Shown here: piece after piece, positions 49,465-58,962 of the stretch
How positions within the stretch are numbered: the stretch's first letter is position 1
Layout of the letters: every line of letters starts with the position of its first letter
Source of the DNA: an uncultured Winogradskyella sp.
Lineage (GTDB): Bacteria; Bacteroidota; Bacteroidia; Flavobacteriales; Flavobacteriaceae
Assembly: GCF_947496485.1 (NCBI RefSeq)
Contig: NZ_CANMCZ010000001.1
Coordinates: 1,111,596 to 1,175,595, forward strand
Length of the DNA stretch: 64,000 nucleotides
Direction of reading: 5' to 3'
The notes under the pieces: model-generated
Told to the model about the DNA's origin: nothing
Seen by the model: only the letters and a program-made list of their open reading frames with translations
Database searches by the model: none
Program-made: the position numbers and the translations under genes

Positions 49465-52389
49465 ATGAAATTTTTGCTCAAGTCTTCGCTACTCCTACTT
49501 TTACTAAGTTTGTTTTTTCCTCAAAATGCTAAAGGCCAGACACCTCCAATAGAACCTTCCGAACTGTCTCGATCTGATATTCCTTTTTCTGTAAGATGGT
49601 GGAAGCCTAGATTACCTGACGACCAATCAATTACCGATCCTACTAGTTATTGGTTTTATAACCCTAATGCAGTGCTACCTAATGGCTTAAATGGTAAAGC
49701 AGATCAATTTTATGCTAACAGATTTCTTTGGACTTACGATGATTTAGATAATGATGATACGACAACAATAAAGTTTCCTCTTAATGCGTCCAATTATGCT
49801 ACGGTTAGAAGCACTCAGTATGCTATACCACTATATATTGATACTGATAATTTTACTGGCACACCAGAAGAAATAGATTTAGAATTAGGAAACATGATTG
49901 CTACAAACCTGTGCGATAGACCTTTACGTAGTATATGGGAAATACAACAAAATTGGTTTGTAAATAGACCGGATTATAATTCATCTGAGTATTTAGACTA
50001 TCAAATAATACAGGTTAAAAAATTAGTTAATCATGGTAATATTTCATTTCAACAAGATGATTCTGGTGGAAATGTATCCTCAGTTGACTATGGAGGTTCT
50101 TTTAGTGCGTCATCTATGACTAAATTTAATACATGGGTGTTAAATAATAATAATGTGCCTACAGAATTACAAAATGAATTATCAAATTATGATGACCTAA
50201 AAGACTATCTAAGAACTAAATTATCTTTACCAATTCCTAGTGAAGACCCTGCAAACCCTGACTTAACATTACCTAATCGAGATGATTATCCAGTAGGTGA
50301 AGTAGGGGATGATCAATATCAAGCTGCTCTGGATAATTATCAAGCAGCATACTCTCTGTATGACACAACTTGTAATTGTCATTTTGCCGATATCTATGAA
50401 GCAACAGAAGATGAAATCAATGATACCAACGTACTGCCTGTTTCGAAATTGAAATATTTTTTTAGAGAATTTCAAAAAGATATGATGATTGATTATTATA
50501 CCCAATTACATAATAGTATAGATTCATACATATTTACAGAATTTGAAACTCAAGGAACCTATTCAGCAAATAATACAGAACGAAATGAATGGTTAGCACC
50601 AGCTTTTGATTTTTGGATTTCAGAGTTGTACCCAAAAGATAATGAGATTGGCTTGGTCTACGATGTTTTTGAAATATCTCGTTTCCTTAGATCTGCATTT
50701 TTTGAAGATGACGATTCAAAAAAAGATGTTGTAAGCAGTATTACAGTTGCTAGAACTCAAAAAAAGACCAATAGAACAAGTATAGCTTTGTCATATGCTT
50801 CTGGTTTAACTATGATTGCTCCATGGGATGTCTATATTGCTCCATTTGATGGCCCTCAACCCCGTTTTTATGGTGATTCAAATGATTATGATGATCTTTT
50901 GTCATTTATAAATTCTAATAATAGTTTATTTGACAATTTTAATATTGTTGAAGAACATAACTATTCGTTTTTAAATTATTATGATGAGGTTCAAAGTGTT
51001 TCTGACGTTTATATTATTGATGGTTCAGGTAATTCCGTTGTAGACAATACACGAGACAGAGTAGGCCTTTTGAGAAATAAAAAACTACTAAATATTAGTA
51101 ATGAATCTAGGGTTAAAATAGGGAATACAGAGTACACAGTTACGCAAACAACAGATGGAAGTATATATGTACCTAAAGGTAGTGTGCAAATTGGAGAACC
51201 AGTATATTATGTGAAATTGTATCATGCGAATACTGATAAATATTCCATGTATTTTGACGATTCTTATCGAGTTGAGCGTTCAGCAAATATGCCAGATGTA
51301 GATATCACAACAGGTTTTGTGACAAGTGTTCAACCAAGAGTATCACCAGTTGGTAAGACAATCTATTGGACAGATCAGGGTTCATTAGATATACCTGTAG
51401 GTAGTATTGTAGGAATTAACGGATCTGAATATACTACAAATGTTGAAACTGGTGTTGGTAACATTTATTTACCATCATCAGCTAATATTAATGTTGGAGA
51501 TACCGTATGGTATATAATTAATCCTCATGACCCTAATGATCCATATGATGATATTCAAATTTATCCCACAGAAGATAAACCATTTGCTGTAACGTATAGA
51601 AATCAGGATAATTATGTAGCTCCTGGAACGGTTAATTGGACAAACACAACCTTATATCCTGATAGGACATTTGTCGTTTGGACAGGCATGGCTCAGCAAC
51701 CAGATACCTTTAATATTCCTAAAGGAAGCAAGGTGCTCATTAATGATAATTTGTATACAACTGTTGAAAATACTACTAATGGGAGTTTATATTTAGCTTC
51801 TGAAGAATATATTCCTAAGAGCACATTTAAAAATGGTGATTCAGTTTGGTATATCAAAGATGATAAAGGAAGTATTATTTATCCCAATAATAAGATCTAT
51901 AATGATGGAGTTATGCATATAGTGAATTTAGATGATTCACCAACTAAGGTTGCTGTAAAAGTAAAAAAGAACCTATTTCCTGATCACTTTGGTAAAGTCT
52001 ATTCTCCAGATATAACTACCTTTCAGAACACAGAATACATAGATGCAGGTTTATACCATATTAATATTCTTAATAATAATTTGGATAAATGGGCAATTTT
52101 AAAACAAGGCAATGGATTTGGTGGAATTACAGTCCAGAATCTAACAACTAGTAGTGATGAGGTTTTGGTTTATCCTAATCCAAATGACGGAACATTTACA
52201 ATCAAGCTTCCAGACCAATATACAAATAGCAACATTAATATTTATAATAGTGTTGGATTATTAGTCTATAAAAACTCAGAAGCTACTGCATTAACCAATG
52301 TTAGTATGTCAGGACTGTCAAGTGGGATTTATATTGTTCAAATAAAGATGGATGGTGAATACATGACAAAGAAAATAATAATGAAGTAA
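49465..52389 (+). CDS. Large T9SS-exported protein with three internal repeats
   Basis: This 974-residue protein has a Sec signal (PQNAKGQ) and a type A T9SS C-terminal domain (about 900-974, VYPNPNDGTF ending YMTKKIIMK). The central half has three divergent modules of the form VxIxxxxYTTxxxxTxGxIYLPxxxxxxxGDxVWYI near residues 545, 640 and 745, probably small beta-domains. I do not recognise the N-terminal 400 residues. It is presumably surface or secreted. The HEAT gene starts 3 bases after its stop, an unexpected partner for a secreted protein. Confidence 0.8.
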   Translation: MKFLLKSSLLLLLLSLFFPQNAKGQTPPIEPSELSRSDIPFSVRWWKPRLPDDQSITDPTSYWFYNPNAVLPNGLNGKADQFYANRFLWTYDDLDNDDTTTIKFPLNASNYATVRSTQYAIPLYIDTDNFTGTPEEIDLELGNMIATNLCDRPLRSIWEIQQNWFVNRPDYNSSEYLDYQIIQVKKLVNHGNISFQQDDSGGNVSSVDYGGSFSASSMTKFNTWVLNNNNVPTELQNELSNYDDLKDYLRTKLSLPIPSEDPANPDLTLPNRDDYPVGEVGDDQYQAALDNYQAAYSLYDTTCNCHFADIYEATEDEINDTNVLPVSKLKYFFREFQKDMMIDYYTQLHNSIDSYIFTEFETQGTYSANNTERNEWLAPAFDFWISELYPKDNEIGLVYDVFEISRFLRSAFFEDDDSKKDVVSSITVARTQKKTNRTSIALSYASGLTMIAPWDVYIAPFDGPQPRFYGDSNDYDDLLSFINSNNSLFDNFNIVEEHNYSFLNYYDEVQSVSDVYIIDGSGNSVVDNTRDRVGLLRNKKLLNISNESRVKIGNTEYTVTQTTDGSIYVPKGSVQIGEPVYYVKLYHANTDKYSMYFDDSYRVERSANMPDVDITTGFVTSVQPRVSPVGKTIYWTDQGSLDIPVGSIVGINGSEYTTNVETGVGNIYLPSSANINVGDTVWYIINPHDPNDPYDDIQIYPTEDKPFAVTYRNQDNYVAPGTVNWTNTTLYPDRTFVVWTGMAQQPDTFNIPKGSKVLINDNLYTTVENTTNGSLYLASEEYIPKSTFKNGDSVWYIKDDKGSIIYPNNKIYNDGVMHIVNLDDSPTKVAVKVKKNLFPDHFGKVYSPDITTFQNTEYIDAGLYHINILNNNLDKWAILKQGNGFGGITVQNLTTSSDEVLVYPNPNDGTFTIKLPDQYTNSNINIYNSVGLLVYKNSEATALTNVSMSGLSSGIYIVQIKMDGEYMTKKIIMK

Positions 52390-52391
52390 GA

Positions 52392-53156
52392 GTGGCATTT
52401 TACGATTTATCAAAAGCAGAGAGAAACCTACTAGTTGAAAAAATTAATCAAGAGATTGAAGGTGATTTAGAACAAAGTAGATTAGAAAAGATTACCATGT
52501 ACTTTTCTGATGAAGACACTTACATTAGGAAAGCAGGTTACTTAACCATTGGTGAAATCTTCTATGCGCAACCTCATTTACAAACTAAAATTCTTTTTAC
52601 TTTAAAACAGCTGCTAAAATCTGATGACGAATTAATTAGGCAAACTGTAATTAATGCTGCTGGTGAAATCGGAAAATTTCATTTTGATAAAATTCAACAT
52701 TTTATGGATGCAGGTTTGTTTGATAGACACCACCGTGTAAGAAATGCTGTGATTGGTTCTATCAAAAAAATGAGCGAGCGAAACCCAGTACCAGTTTTGG
52801 CTTGGGCTAAAACTTATCTTAAGCATGAGGATAAAGAAATTCGTCGTGAAATTTGCCATGGTATTGAGTTAAGAGGACGCACGCATCCTCAAGATGTTTT
52901 ACCGCTATTAAAAGAATTAGAATTTGATGAAACTAAGCGTGTTTCTGATACATTAATTCATGTGATTGGTCAAATAGCATACAAAAGAGGTTGTTTGCAA
53001 ATGGTCGTTAAACATCTCAATACATGGAAAAACAAAAAATTAGTTCAAAGTGCCTTGGATGAAATCGTTGACGTACATAATCGTTATAAAAAATTTGCGA
53101 TTTTCACACAACAAGAAGCAATTAATTATATTGATGCTAATTATAATCCTTTGTAA
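52392..53156 (+). CDS. HEAT-repeat protein
   Basis: This 254-residue protein starts at GTG, 3 bases after the preceding stop. It is built of about six HEAT-like helical pairs (DTYIRKAGYLTIGEIFYAQP, DELIRQTVINAAGEIGKF, RVRNAVIGSIKKMSERNP, RREICHGIELRGRTHP). It resembles DNA-glycosylase-like or PBS-lyase HEAT scaffolds, but no catalytic residues could be placed. Cytoplasmic. Its 3' end overlaps the convergent hydrolase gene by 20 bases. Confidence 0.72.
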   Translation: MAFYDLSKAERNLLVEKINQEIEGDLEQSRLEKITMYFSDEDTYIRKAGYLTIGEIFYAQPHLQTKILFTLKQLLKSDDELIRQTVINAAGEIGKFHFDKIQHFMDAGLFDRHHRVRNAVIGSIKKMSERNPVPVLAWAKTYLKHEDKEIRREICHGIELRGRTHPQDVLPLLKELEFDETKRVSDTLIHVIGQIAYKRGCLQMVVKHLNTWKNKKLVQSALDEIVDVHNRYKKFAIFTQQEAINYIDANYNPL

Positions 53157-55260
53157 TTTCTTCCAAAACTTTGTTAAATAATTCTTTTCCATTTTTATCA
53201 ATAGAAACAAACCAAACATTAGTTTTACAAGTTCTATTAAATACATCTGAATTAGACGAACATTTCTGAATAGTCCCTTTAATTATATAACCTGAATCTA
53301 CTTTTTCGGCTGAATATCCATATTCGTTGTAAAAATCACCATATGAATTTTGCCAGATTTTCTTTCCTTTTTTATCAGTTTTAATGACAAACATATCATA
53401 GTTGCCTTTTCCATAAGAGCTTGTAGAACCTATAATAAGGTAACCATCTTCCGTGGCTAAAATAGAACTTGCCTTATCATAGCTTTTCCCGCCAAATTGT
53501 TGTGACCAAATTTCATTACCATTTGTATAATTTTTGGTCAACAGAATTTGTGAAGATAGCCCATCTCTAGAACCGATTGTCGTGACATTGATTGAACCAT
53601 TTTCGGTTTGGATTTTTGGTTGAAATTTTAAGTTCGTTTTTTTGATGAATTTATTATTTAGTACACGATTTGTTGTGAGAAGAATATCTGTAACTCTATT
53701 GAATTGATCGCGTTGAACTTTAAGAATATAATCAAAAACGAGTAGTTCACTTTTATTTAAGACTTCAACCTCTTGATCTTCATCCCAACCATCTAGTGAA
53801 ACCCATAATTTATTGTCTACCAATTTCAGCGTAAAATCAATCTCTAATTCCTCACTATAATAATCACCTTCGTAGCTTTCTAAGTCAGCAAGTGAAGCTT
53901 TTTCTTCAAGTATTTTGCTGTATAAGCTTGCTTTACCTGAAGGATAGAACAATATTAATTCATCGTTAAAGAAACCAACCTTCAATTTAGGGTTATAAGA
54001 AATGCTATAAACATTTGGCTTCTCTTTAGTAAGCTCAATCGGATTGTTATTTCCGTTTCTCCATGTCAGTTTACCATTATTAGATTCAATGCGTATGAGG
54101 TAATCATTAGGTGATAAATATTGTCCAATTAATTTGCTTTGCCCTAAACTATTTGAAACAGTTTTTAGACGATTGTCATAAGTATCTTTAACCTCTTTTT
54201 TTGGTAATAACACTTTAGCAATTTCGTCTGCAATACTGCCACTCCAAAGCTTACTATTATTACTCATTACAAAGATGCTGAGCTTTTCTTCAGGGTAACG
54301 TACCGTTTGAGAGTGATATGAACCTGTTCCCCCAGAATGATGAACAGATCTATAATTGAGTCTATCTTCTAACTCTAGTCCAAAACCATAAGTGGTTATT
54401 TCACTATTTGGGATAGGCTTCTGGCTATCAATGAGTAATACATCGTTGTTAAATTTTGCATTCTGTATGGCTCGTTCAAAAATCAATTGGTCTTTTAATG
54501 TCGTAAACAAAAACCCATCACCATAAAGATTAGTAATCATAGGATATTGCTGCCATACTCCATCTCCCCAATCTGAATAAGGTAAAGCTTGATTAGGTAT
54601 CACATGCATGTAATTTTTAAGAAATGTAGTATTGTTCATTCCTAAATTCTGGAAGAATTTTTCTGAGTAATCATGAAAGTTTTCTCCAGTTGCAACTTCT
54701 ATGATTTTTGTTAATAAGGTGTAACCAGAATTACTATACATATACCTTGAGCCTGGTTTAAAGGCTAAATCTTGTTGTTTTTCTAACAACTTTATAGCGT
54801 CGTCATTATCTAAGCCTTCTCTTCGCCACCAAGGGTCTTGCTGTATACTCATTAAGTCGTAAAAATCTCTAATACCACTCGTATGATTAATCAAGTGTCT
54901 TATTTTAATTATCTCTTTTACGCTTGGGTAAAGTTTAGGCAGATGTTTTCTAATGTCATCTTCTAGACTTAGCTTTTCTTCCAATGCTAAATTTAGGATC
55001 ATTAAAGCAGTAAATTGTTTGGCCGTTGAAGCAATGTTAGAACACGAGTTGGTATCAATCTTTACATTGTGTTGTAGACTGGCTAAACCCTTATAATTTT
55101 CATAAATGATTTTTCCATCTTTAACGATACCTACAAATAATCCAGGTTCATCAGACGTTAGTTTTGAATCGACTATTGAAATAATTTCTTTTAACTTCTC
55201 TTGTTGAGCAACGCTAAAAAAGGATGCAAGTAAAAATGATAAGGCAATGATTTTTTTCAT
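53137..55260 (-). CDS. Beta-lactamase-fold serine hydrolase with extra C-terminal domains
   Basis: I start at MKKIIALSFLLASF (55260), which begins the signal peptide (FFSVAQ). About 707 residues: a class C beta-lactamase/DD-peptidase domain (about 25-340) with SxxK (ASTAKQF) and YxN (YSN) motifs, a lipocalin-like domain (about 370-480) as in many serine hydrolases, then about 200 C-terminal residues with repeats of the SQQFGGKSYDKASSILATED type (GNEIWSQQFGGKSYD, GKKIWQNSYGDFYNE), a beta-propeller-like pattern. The fusion with propeller-like repeats is unusual. Likely periplasmic or outer membrane; substrate unknown. Confidence 0.82.
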   Translation of the reverse strand: MKKIIALSFLLASFFSVAQQEKLKEIISIVDSKLTSDEPGLFVGIVKDGKIIYENYKGLASLQHNVKIDTNSCSNIASTAKQFTALMILNLALEEKLSLEDDIRKHLPKLYPSVKEIIKIRHLINHTSGIRDFYDLMSIQQDPWWRREGLDNDDAIKLLEKQQDLAFKPGSRYMYSNSGYTLLTKIIEVATGENFHDYSEKFFQNLGMNNTTFLKNYMHVIPNQALPYSDWGDGVWQQYPMITNLYGDGFLFTTLKDQLIFERAIQNAKFNNDVLLIDSQKPIPNSEITTYGFGLELEDRLNYRSVHHSGGTGSYHSQTVRYPEEKLSIFVMSNNSKLWSGSIADEIAKVLLPKKEVKDTYDNRLKTVSNSLGQSKLIGQYLSPNDYLIRIESNNGKLTWRNGNNNPIELTKEKPNVYSISYNPKLKVGFFNDELILFYPSGKASLYSKILEEKASLADLESYEGDYYSEELEIDFTLKLVDNKLWVSLDGWDEDQEVEVLNKSELLVFDYILKVQRDQFNRVTDILLTTNRVLNNKFIKKTNLKFQPKIQTENGSINVTTIGSRDGLSSQILLTKNYTNGNEIWSQQFGGKSYDKASSILATEDGYLIIGSTSSYGKGNYDMFVIKTDKKGKKIWQNSYGDFYNEYGYSAEKVDSGYIIKGTIQKCSSNSDVFNRTCKTNVWFVSIDKNGKELFNKVLEEITKDYN

Positions 55261-55338
55261 GACTATATTTAATAATTCGATACAAATGTGGTGCATTATT
55301 GTATGCCAGACGCTTCAAATCTTGATTTGAGACCTCTT

Positions 55339-56505
55339 TTAAGATAATTTTTCGATATAATCTTTTGGAGAAAGTGATGTGCTCTTTTTAAAAGCTCTAT
55401 TAAAGGTGGCTTTACTGTTAAAGCCTGAGTCTAAGGCAATGCCTAAAAGTGTTGTGGTATTGTGCTCGCCAGCTTCCAATTTATGCTTTACGGCTTCAAT
55501 TCTGTAGTGATTTATAAAATCATTAAAGTTCATTTGAAAACCTGAGTTTACTGTAGAAGAAATAACTTTGGTATTTGTATTGAGTGCTAAAGCGACATCA
55601 GATAAGTTTAATTTCGGATTTTCATATACTCTATCTTTGGTAAGTAATGCTGATAGTTTTTGTTTCCATTGCTCAATATCATTTTCTTCAGAGATTTCTT
55701 GTATTATCTCTTCTTCTTTTTCTTCAAAAATAGTCGCGTCTTTAGAATTAATATCATTAAAAACAGATGCTTTTACAGCATTAGAATATCCATTTAAAGA
55801 TATATAATAAAAGACAAAAGAGAAAGCAATATAGTGCCAGAACTGACTGCCGAATTCTCCCCAATCTGGGTTAGTGATAAAGAAAACAACACGCAGTATT
55901 AGAATTGCAAGAAAGGCAATCATAAAATTTCGAATCCACTGAAATAAGATGCTGTCAGCATAACTCACTTTTTGAAATATTAAGGTCTTATAGCTGTTGT
56001 AATAACGTAGACTTAAGATAAGGTAAAATGTCATGGAAATTAGTCCAGTTACCTGATACCAATTAGCTAAGTCCTTGTCTCTACCATCGGCATAGAAATA
56101 GTAATCATCCAATACCAACTTATCGGTTACAAAAATAATCAGGCTGTAAATCATATACAGAAAGGCAGGAATAAAATGTTGCCAATCCCTTTTTGAAAGA
56201 CGAAATGATTTGTTAAGTAAGCTTTGCGTGTAAAAATAAACAATAGGACCAATTAAAAGCACTTGCATAAAAGGAACAAAAAACAAAATCTCTCTGGTGA
56301 GCTTTTCTGAATACCAATTAGCATAGCCTAACATATACGGTGTAATGTACATAGCGTACAAAAACAATAAAAGACTAAGCCATTTACTGGATTTATTTTG
56401 ATTTATAATTCCATTTCTCAATAATAAGAATGAAAAAACAATCCCATGAAAAAAAAAGATAAGAAGTAGTGAGCTTTTTTGTCCAAAACCAAATGGGAAG
56501 TTCAT
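55339..56505 (-). CDS. AraC-family regulator with 7-TM-type N-terminal domain
   Basis: This 388-residue protein has seven or so hydrophobic helices in its first 250 residues (SSLLLIFFFHGIVFSFLLL, MQVLLIGPIVYFYTQSLL and others) and a C-terminal AraC DNA-binding domain (LSDVALALNTNTKVISSTVN, GIALDSGFNSKATFNRAFKK, SPKDYIEKLS). It is a membrane-embedded one-component regulator. Its minus-strand neighbour, the serine hydrolase, lies 78 bases downstream and may be its target. Confidence 0.88.
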   Translation of the reverse strand: MNFPFGFGQKSSLLLIFFFHGIVFSFLLLRNGIINQNKSSKWLSLLLFLYAMYITPYMLGYANWYSEKLTREILFFVPFMQVLLIGPIVYFYTQSLLNKSFRLSKRDWQHFIPAFLYMIYSLIIFVTDKLVLDDYYFYADGRDKDLANWYQVTGLISMTFYLILSLRYYNSYKTLIFQKVSYADSILFQWIRNFMIAFLAILILRVVFFITNPDWGEFGSQFWHYIAFSFVFYYISLNGYSNAVKASVFNDINSKDATIFEEKEEEIIQEISEENDIEQWKQKLSALLTKDRVYENPKLNLSDVALALNTNTKVISSTVNSGFQMNFNDFINHYRIEAVKHKLEAGEHNTTTLLGIALDSGFNSKATFNRAFKKSTSLSPKDYIEKLS

Positions 56506-56586
56506 TAAAGAGTCAATTTAATTTATAAATTAAGCTATTCTGAATACCAGAATTTAAAAGTAATACTATTTTTCTACTTTAGCGAT

Positions 56587-56946
56587 ATGGCACAACACAA
56601 CGAACTTGGTAAAAAAGGAGAACAATTAGCTGTAGATTTTCTTCTAAAGAATAATTATGAAATTATTGAGCGAAATTACCGCTTTGACAAAGCCGAGGTT
56701 GATATTATAGCCTTAAAAGACAATATTCTTGCCATAATTGAAGTAAAAACACGATCTACTACAGATTTTGGGAATCCTCAAGATTTTGTAAAACCAAAAC
56801 AAATAAAAAATCTTGTAAAGGCTGTTGACGAATACGTTAATGAGAATGATTTAGATATCGAAGTTCGGTTTGATATTATAGCAATTGTAAAAGAAGGGAA
56901 AGGATTTATGATTGAGCATCTAGAAAATGCCTTTTATCATTTTTAA
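56587..56946 (+). CDS. yraN: YraN/UPF0102 family nuclease-like protein
   Basis: This 119-residue protein has the Holliday-junction-resolvase-like PD-(D/E)xK core (LGKKGEQLAVDFL, AEVDIIALKDNILAIIEVKT). The conserved acidic and Lys residues are present. The UPF0102 family is widespread; its role is not established. It stands alone between the AraC gene and an unknown lipoprotein. Confidence 0.92.
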   Translation: MAQHNELGKKGEQLAVDFLLKNNYEIIERNYRFDKAEVDIIALKDNILAIIEVKTRSTTDFGNPQDFVKPKQIKNLVKAVDEYVNENDLDIEVRFDIIAIVKEGKGFMIEHLENAFYHF

Positions 56947-57059
56947 TGTTCTAGAGTAAGAAAATACTTTCGTAATCAATCCGTTTAATCGAAAAAATTG
57001 TCTGATTAATGCTTTTATAAGTAAATTTGATGTACTAATAACCCCAAATTCACACAATT

Positions 57060-57713
57060 ATGAAATTAAGACTACAACACCTACTAAGTCTCCTAATTAT
57101 CAGTATCATATTTAGCTGCAGTGACAAAGAACCTATAGAAGATGCTGCTTATCAAAATTATTTTGCCGTTACAGAATATTCCATTCCTGAAAATTTATCA
57201 AGCAGACCCTCCACATCTGCTGATTATTGTTTTACTGTTGATTTAATTGCAGGTCAGAACATGTATGCAGGAACAGTTACGATATCTAAAACAGAAACGG
57301 ATTTAATTCTCACTTACAATACTTATGGTGCTTGGACCATCGGAACAACTCACGTTAGTATCGGAGATTGTAATGAAGAATGGGTGCCTTTAACTGGGTC
57401 TGGTAATCCTAAGATCGGAAAGTTTGGCCATACAGAACCTCATAGTGAAAACATTAATAGAGTGGTTTATGAGATTAGCTTAGATGTATTACCTGATTAT
57501 ACAGATTTATACTGTTTTGCTGCTCATGCTGAAGTAGAAGGTCCAAACGGAGAAGAAACAGCTTGGGCTGGTGGCGACAATGGTGGTATTGGCGGTATTG
57601 GTAGAAGCGCAACAAGTACTAATTCTCAATATGGTTATACGGTAAAAGAATTTGAAGGAAGGAGTTGGGCAACTTATATTGAAGCCTACCAGTGGGCATG
57701 TGGAATATGGTAA
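57060..57713 (+). CDS. Unrecognised lipoprotein with an Asp/Gly-rich motif
   Basis: This 217-residue SPII lipoprotein (IIFSCS) has a mature part with two Cys-containing segments and the string GGDNGGIGGIGRS followed by GYTVKEFEGRSWATYIEAYQ near the end. Composition and length suggest an all-beta surface protein. I do not recognise a family. It is monocistronic and ends in a shared bidirectional terminator. Confidence 0.7.
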   Translation: MKLRLQHLLSLLIISIIFSCSDKEPIEDAAYQNYFAVTEYSIPENLSSRPSTSADYCFTVDLIAGQNMYAGTVTISKTETDLILTYNTYGAWTIGTTHVSIGDCNEEWVPLTGSGNPKIGKFGHTEPHSENINRVVYEISLDVLPDYTDLYCFAAHAEVEGPNGEETAWAGGDNGGIGGIGRSATSTNSQYGYTVKEFEGRSWATYIEAYQWACGIW

Positions 57714-57741
57714 TCTCTATTTTACTTAACAATAATTGAAT

Positions 57742-57769
57742 AAAAGAGTAACAGTGATGTTGCTCTTTT
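57742..57769. terminator. Bidirectional terminator
   Basis: AAAAGAGTAACA and TGTTGCTCTTTT pair (one U-G) around GTGA. It lies between two convergent genes and overlaps the last codon of nadD. Confidence 0.8.
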
Positions 57770-58346
57770 ATCTATAAAAATTCATCTCATCCAAATATTC
57801 CCAAACATTCTCTGGCAGCATTGGTCGAATATTTTTACCATCTTTTATAGATTTTCTAATAAATGTTGATGACAATTCCATTATTGGTGCATCAACATGA
57901 TGGATTTTAGGATGCTTATCAAATTGTGTTTCAATTTTACCATCTGAAAGCCTAGGGTAAACGTAAATATGATGATTTTCTAAAATGAGTTCGTAGTTTT
58001 TCCACTTATGAAAACTTTTTAAATTGTCTTCACCCATTATGAGAGCAAATTCATAATCTGGAAATTTCTCGAATAAATACGTCAACGTATCTATGGTATA
58101 ATTGGGCTGTTTTAAGCTAAACTCAATATCACTAGGTCTTAATTTCGTATAGTCTTTTGTAGCGCGGTATACCATTTCTAATCGTTGGTGATTATCTAAT
58201 AAACTACTTTTCTTTTTAAAAGGACTTAGCGGAGTTACTACAAACCAAACCTGGTCTAAATCACTATACTCAACTAAATGATTGGCTATAGTGAGATGCC
58301 CGACATGTATTGGGTTAAAGGTGCCGAAGTACAGACCGATTTTCAT
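57768..58346 (-). CDS. nadD: Nicotinate-nucleotide adenylyltransferase
   Basis: About 192 residues from MKIGLYFGTF (58346; the ORF-track start is four codons earlier, inside gmk). Motifs GTFNPIHVGH and SSTFIRKSI (ISxTxIR) mark the nucleotidyltransferase active site. It forms deamido-NAD from nicotinate mononucleotide and ATP. It follows gmk with stop/start overlap, in the conserved yicC-gmk-nadD order of Bacteroidota. Confidence 0.97.
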   Translation of the reverse strand: MKIGLYFGTFNPIHVGHLTIANHLVEYSDLDQVWFVVTPLSPFKKKSSLLDNHQRLEMVYRATKDYTKLRPSDIEFSLKQPNYTIDTLTYLFEKFPDYEFALIMGEDNLKSFHKWKNYELILENHHIYVYPRLSDGKIETQFDKHPKIHHVDAPIMELSSTFIRKSIKDGKNIRPMLPENVWEYLDEMNFYR

Positions 58347-58347
58347 T

Positions 58348-58938
58348 TTATTCCTCAATAAACTTTGAAACTAACTCATATGCATTATCTAAAGCGTCTT
58401 CTAAATTAGCATTTACCACAATTTCATCAAAAAGTGGCGCTGTTGCCAATTCGGCAGGTGCTTTTGCTACACGCATGCTTATCTTTTCTTCGCTTTCCTC
58501 ACCTCTATCTTTAAGACGTCTTACGAGTTCATTTAAATCTGGTGGTTTTACAAAAATAGCAATCGTTTGTTCAGGAAATTTTCTTTTAATACGTAAACCG
58601 CCAGAAACATCAATATCGAAAATAACATGTTTGCCTTTTGCCCAAATGCGCTCAATTTCTGATTTTAAAGTGCCATAAAAATTATCTCTATACACTTCTT
58701 CCCATTCTAAGAATTCGTCATTTTTAATCTTGTTCTTAAATTCTTTTAGAGATAAGAAATAATAATCCTTAGCATCGACTTCATTGCCTCGTTTTTCTCG
58801 TGACGTTGCAGAAATTGAAAACTCTAAATTGAGTTCGGGTTGTTTTAGCAAATGACGAACAATAGTCGTTTTTCCAGAACCAGATGGTGCTGAGAATACG
58901 ATGAGTTTGCCTTGTTTTTTAGTTTTAATTTCTGACAC
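58348..58938 (-). CDS. gmk: Guanylate kinase
   Basis: This 196-residue protein has a P-loop SAPSGSGKTT and the GMP-binding segment SATSREKRGNEVDAKDYYF. It converts GMP or dGMP to GDP or dGDP with ATP. It is between yicC and nadD; the yicC stop is 24 bases upstream. Confidence 0.98.
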   Translation of the reverse strand: MSEIKTKKQGKLIVFSAPSGSGKTTIVRHLLKQPELNLEFSISATSREKRGNEVDAKDYYFLSLKEFKNKIKNDEFLEWEEVYRDNFYGTLKSEIERIWAKGKHVIFDIDVSGGLRIKRKFPEQTIAIFVKPPDLNELVRRLKDRGEESEEKISMRVAKAPAELATAPLFDEIVVNANLEDALDNAYELVSKFIEE

Positions 58939-58962
58939 TGGTAAGATTTTTTAATTTCACAC

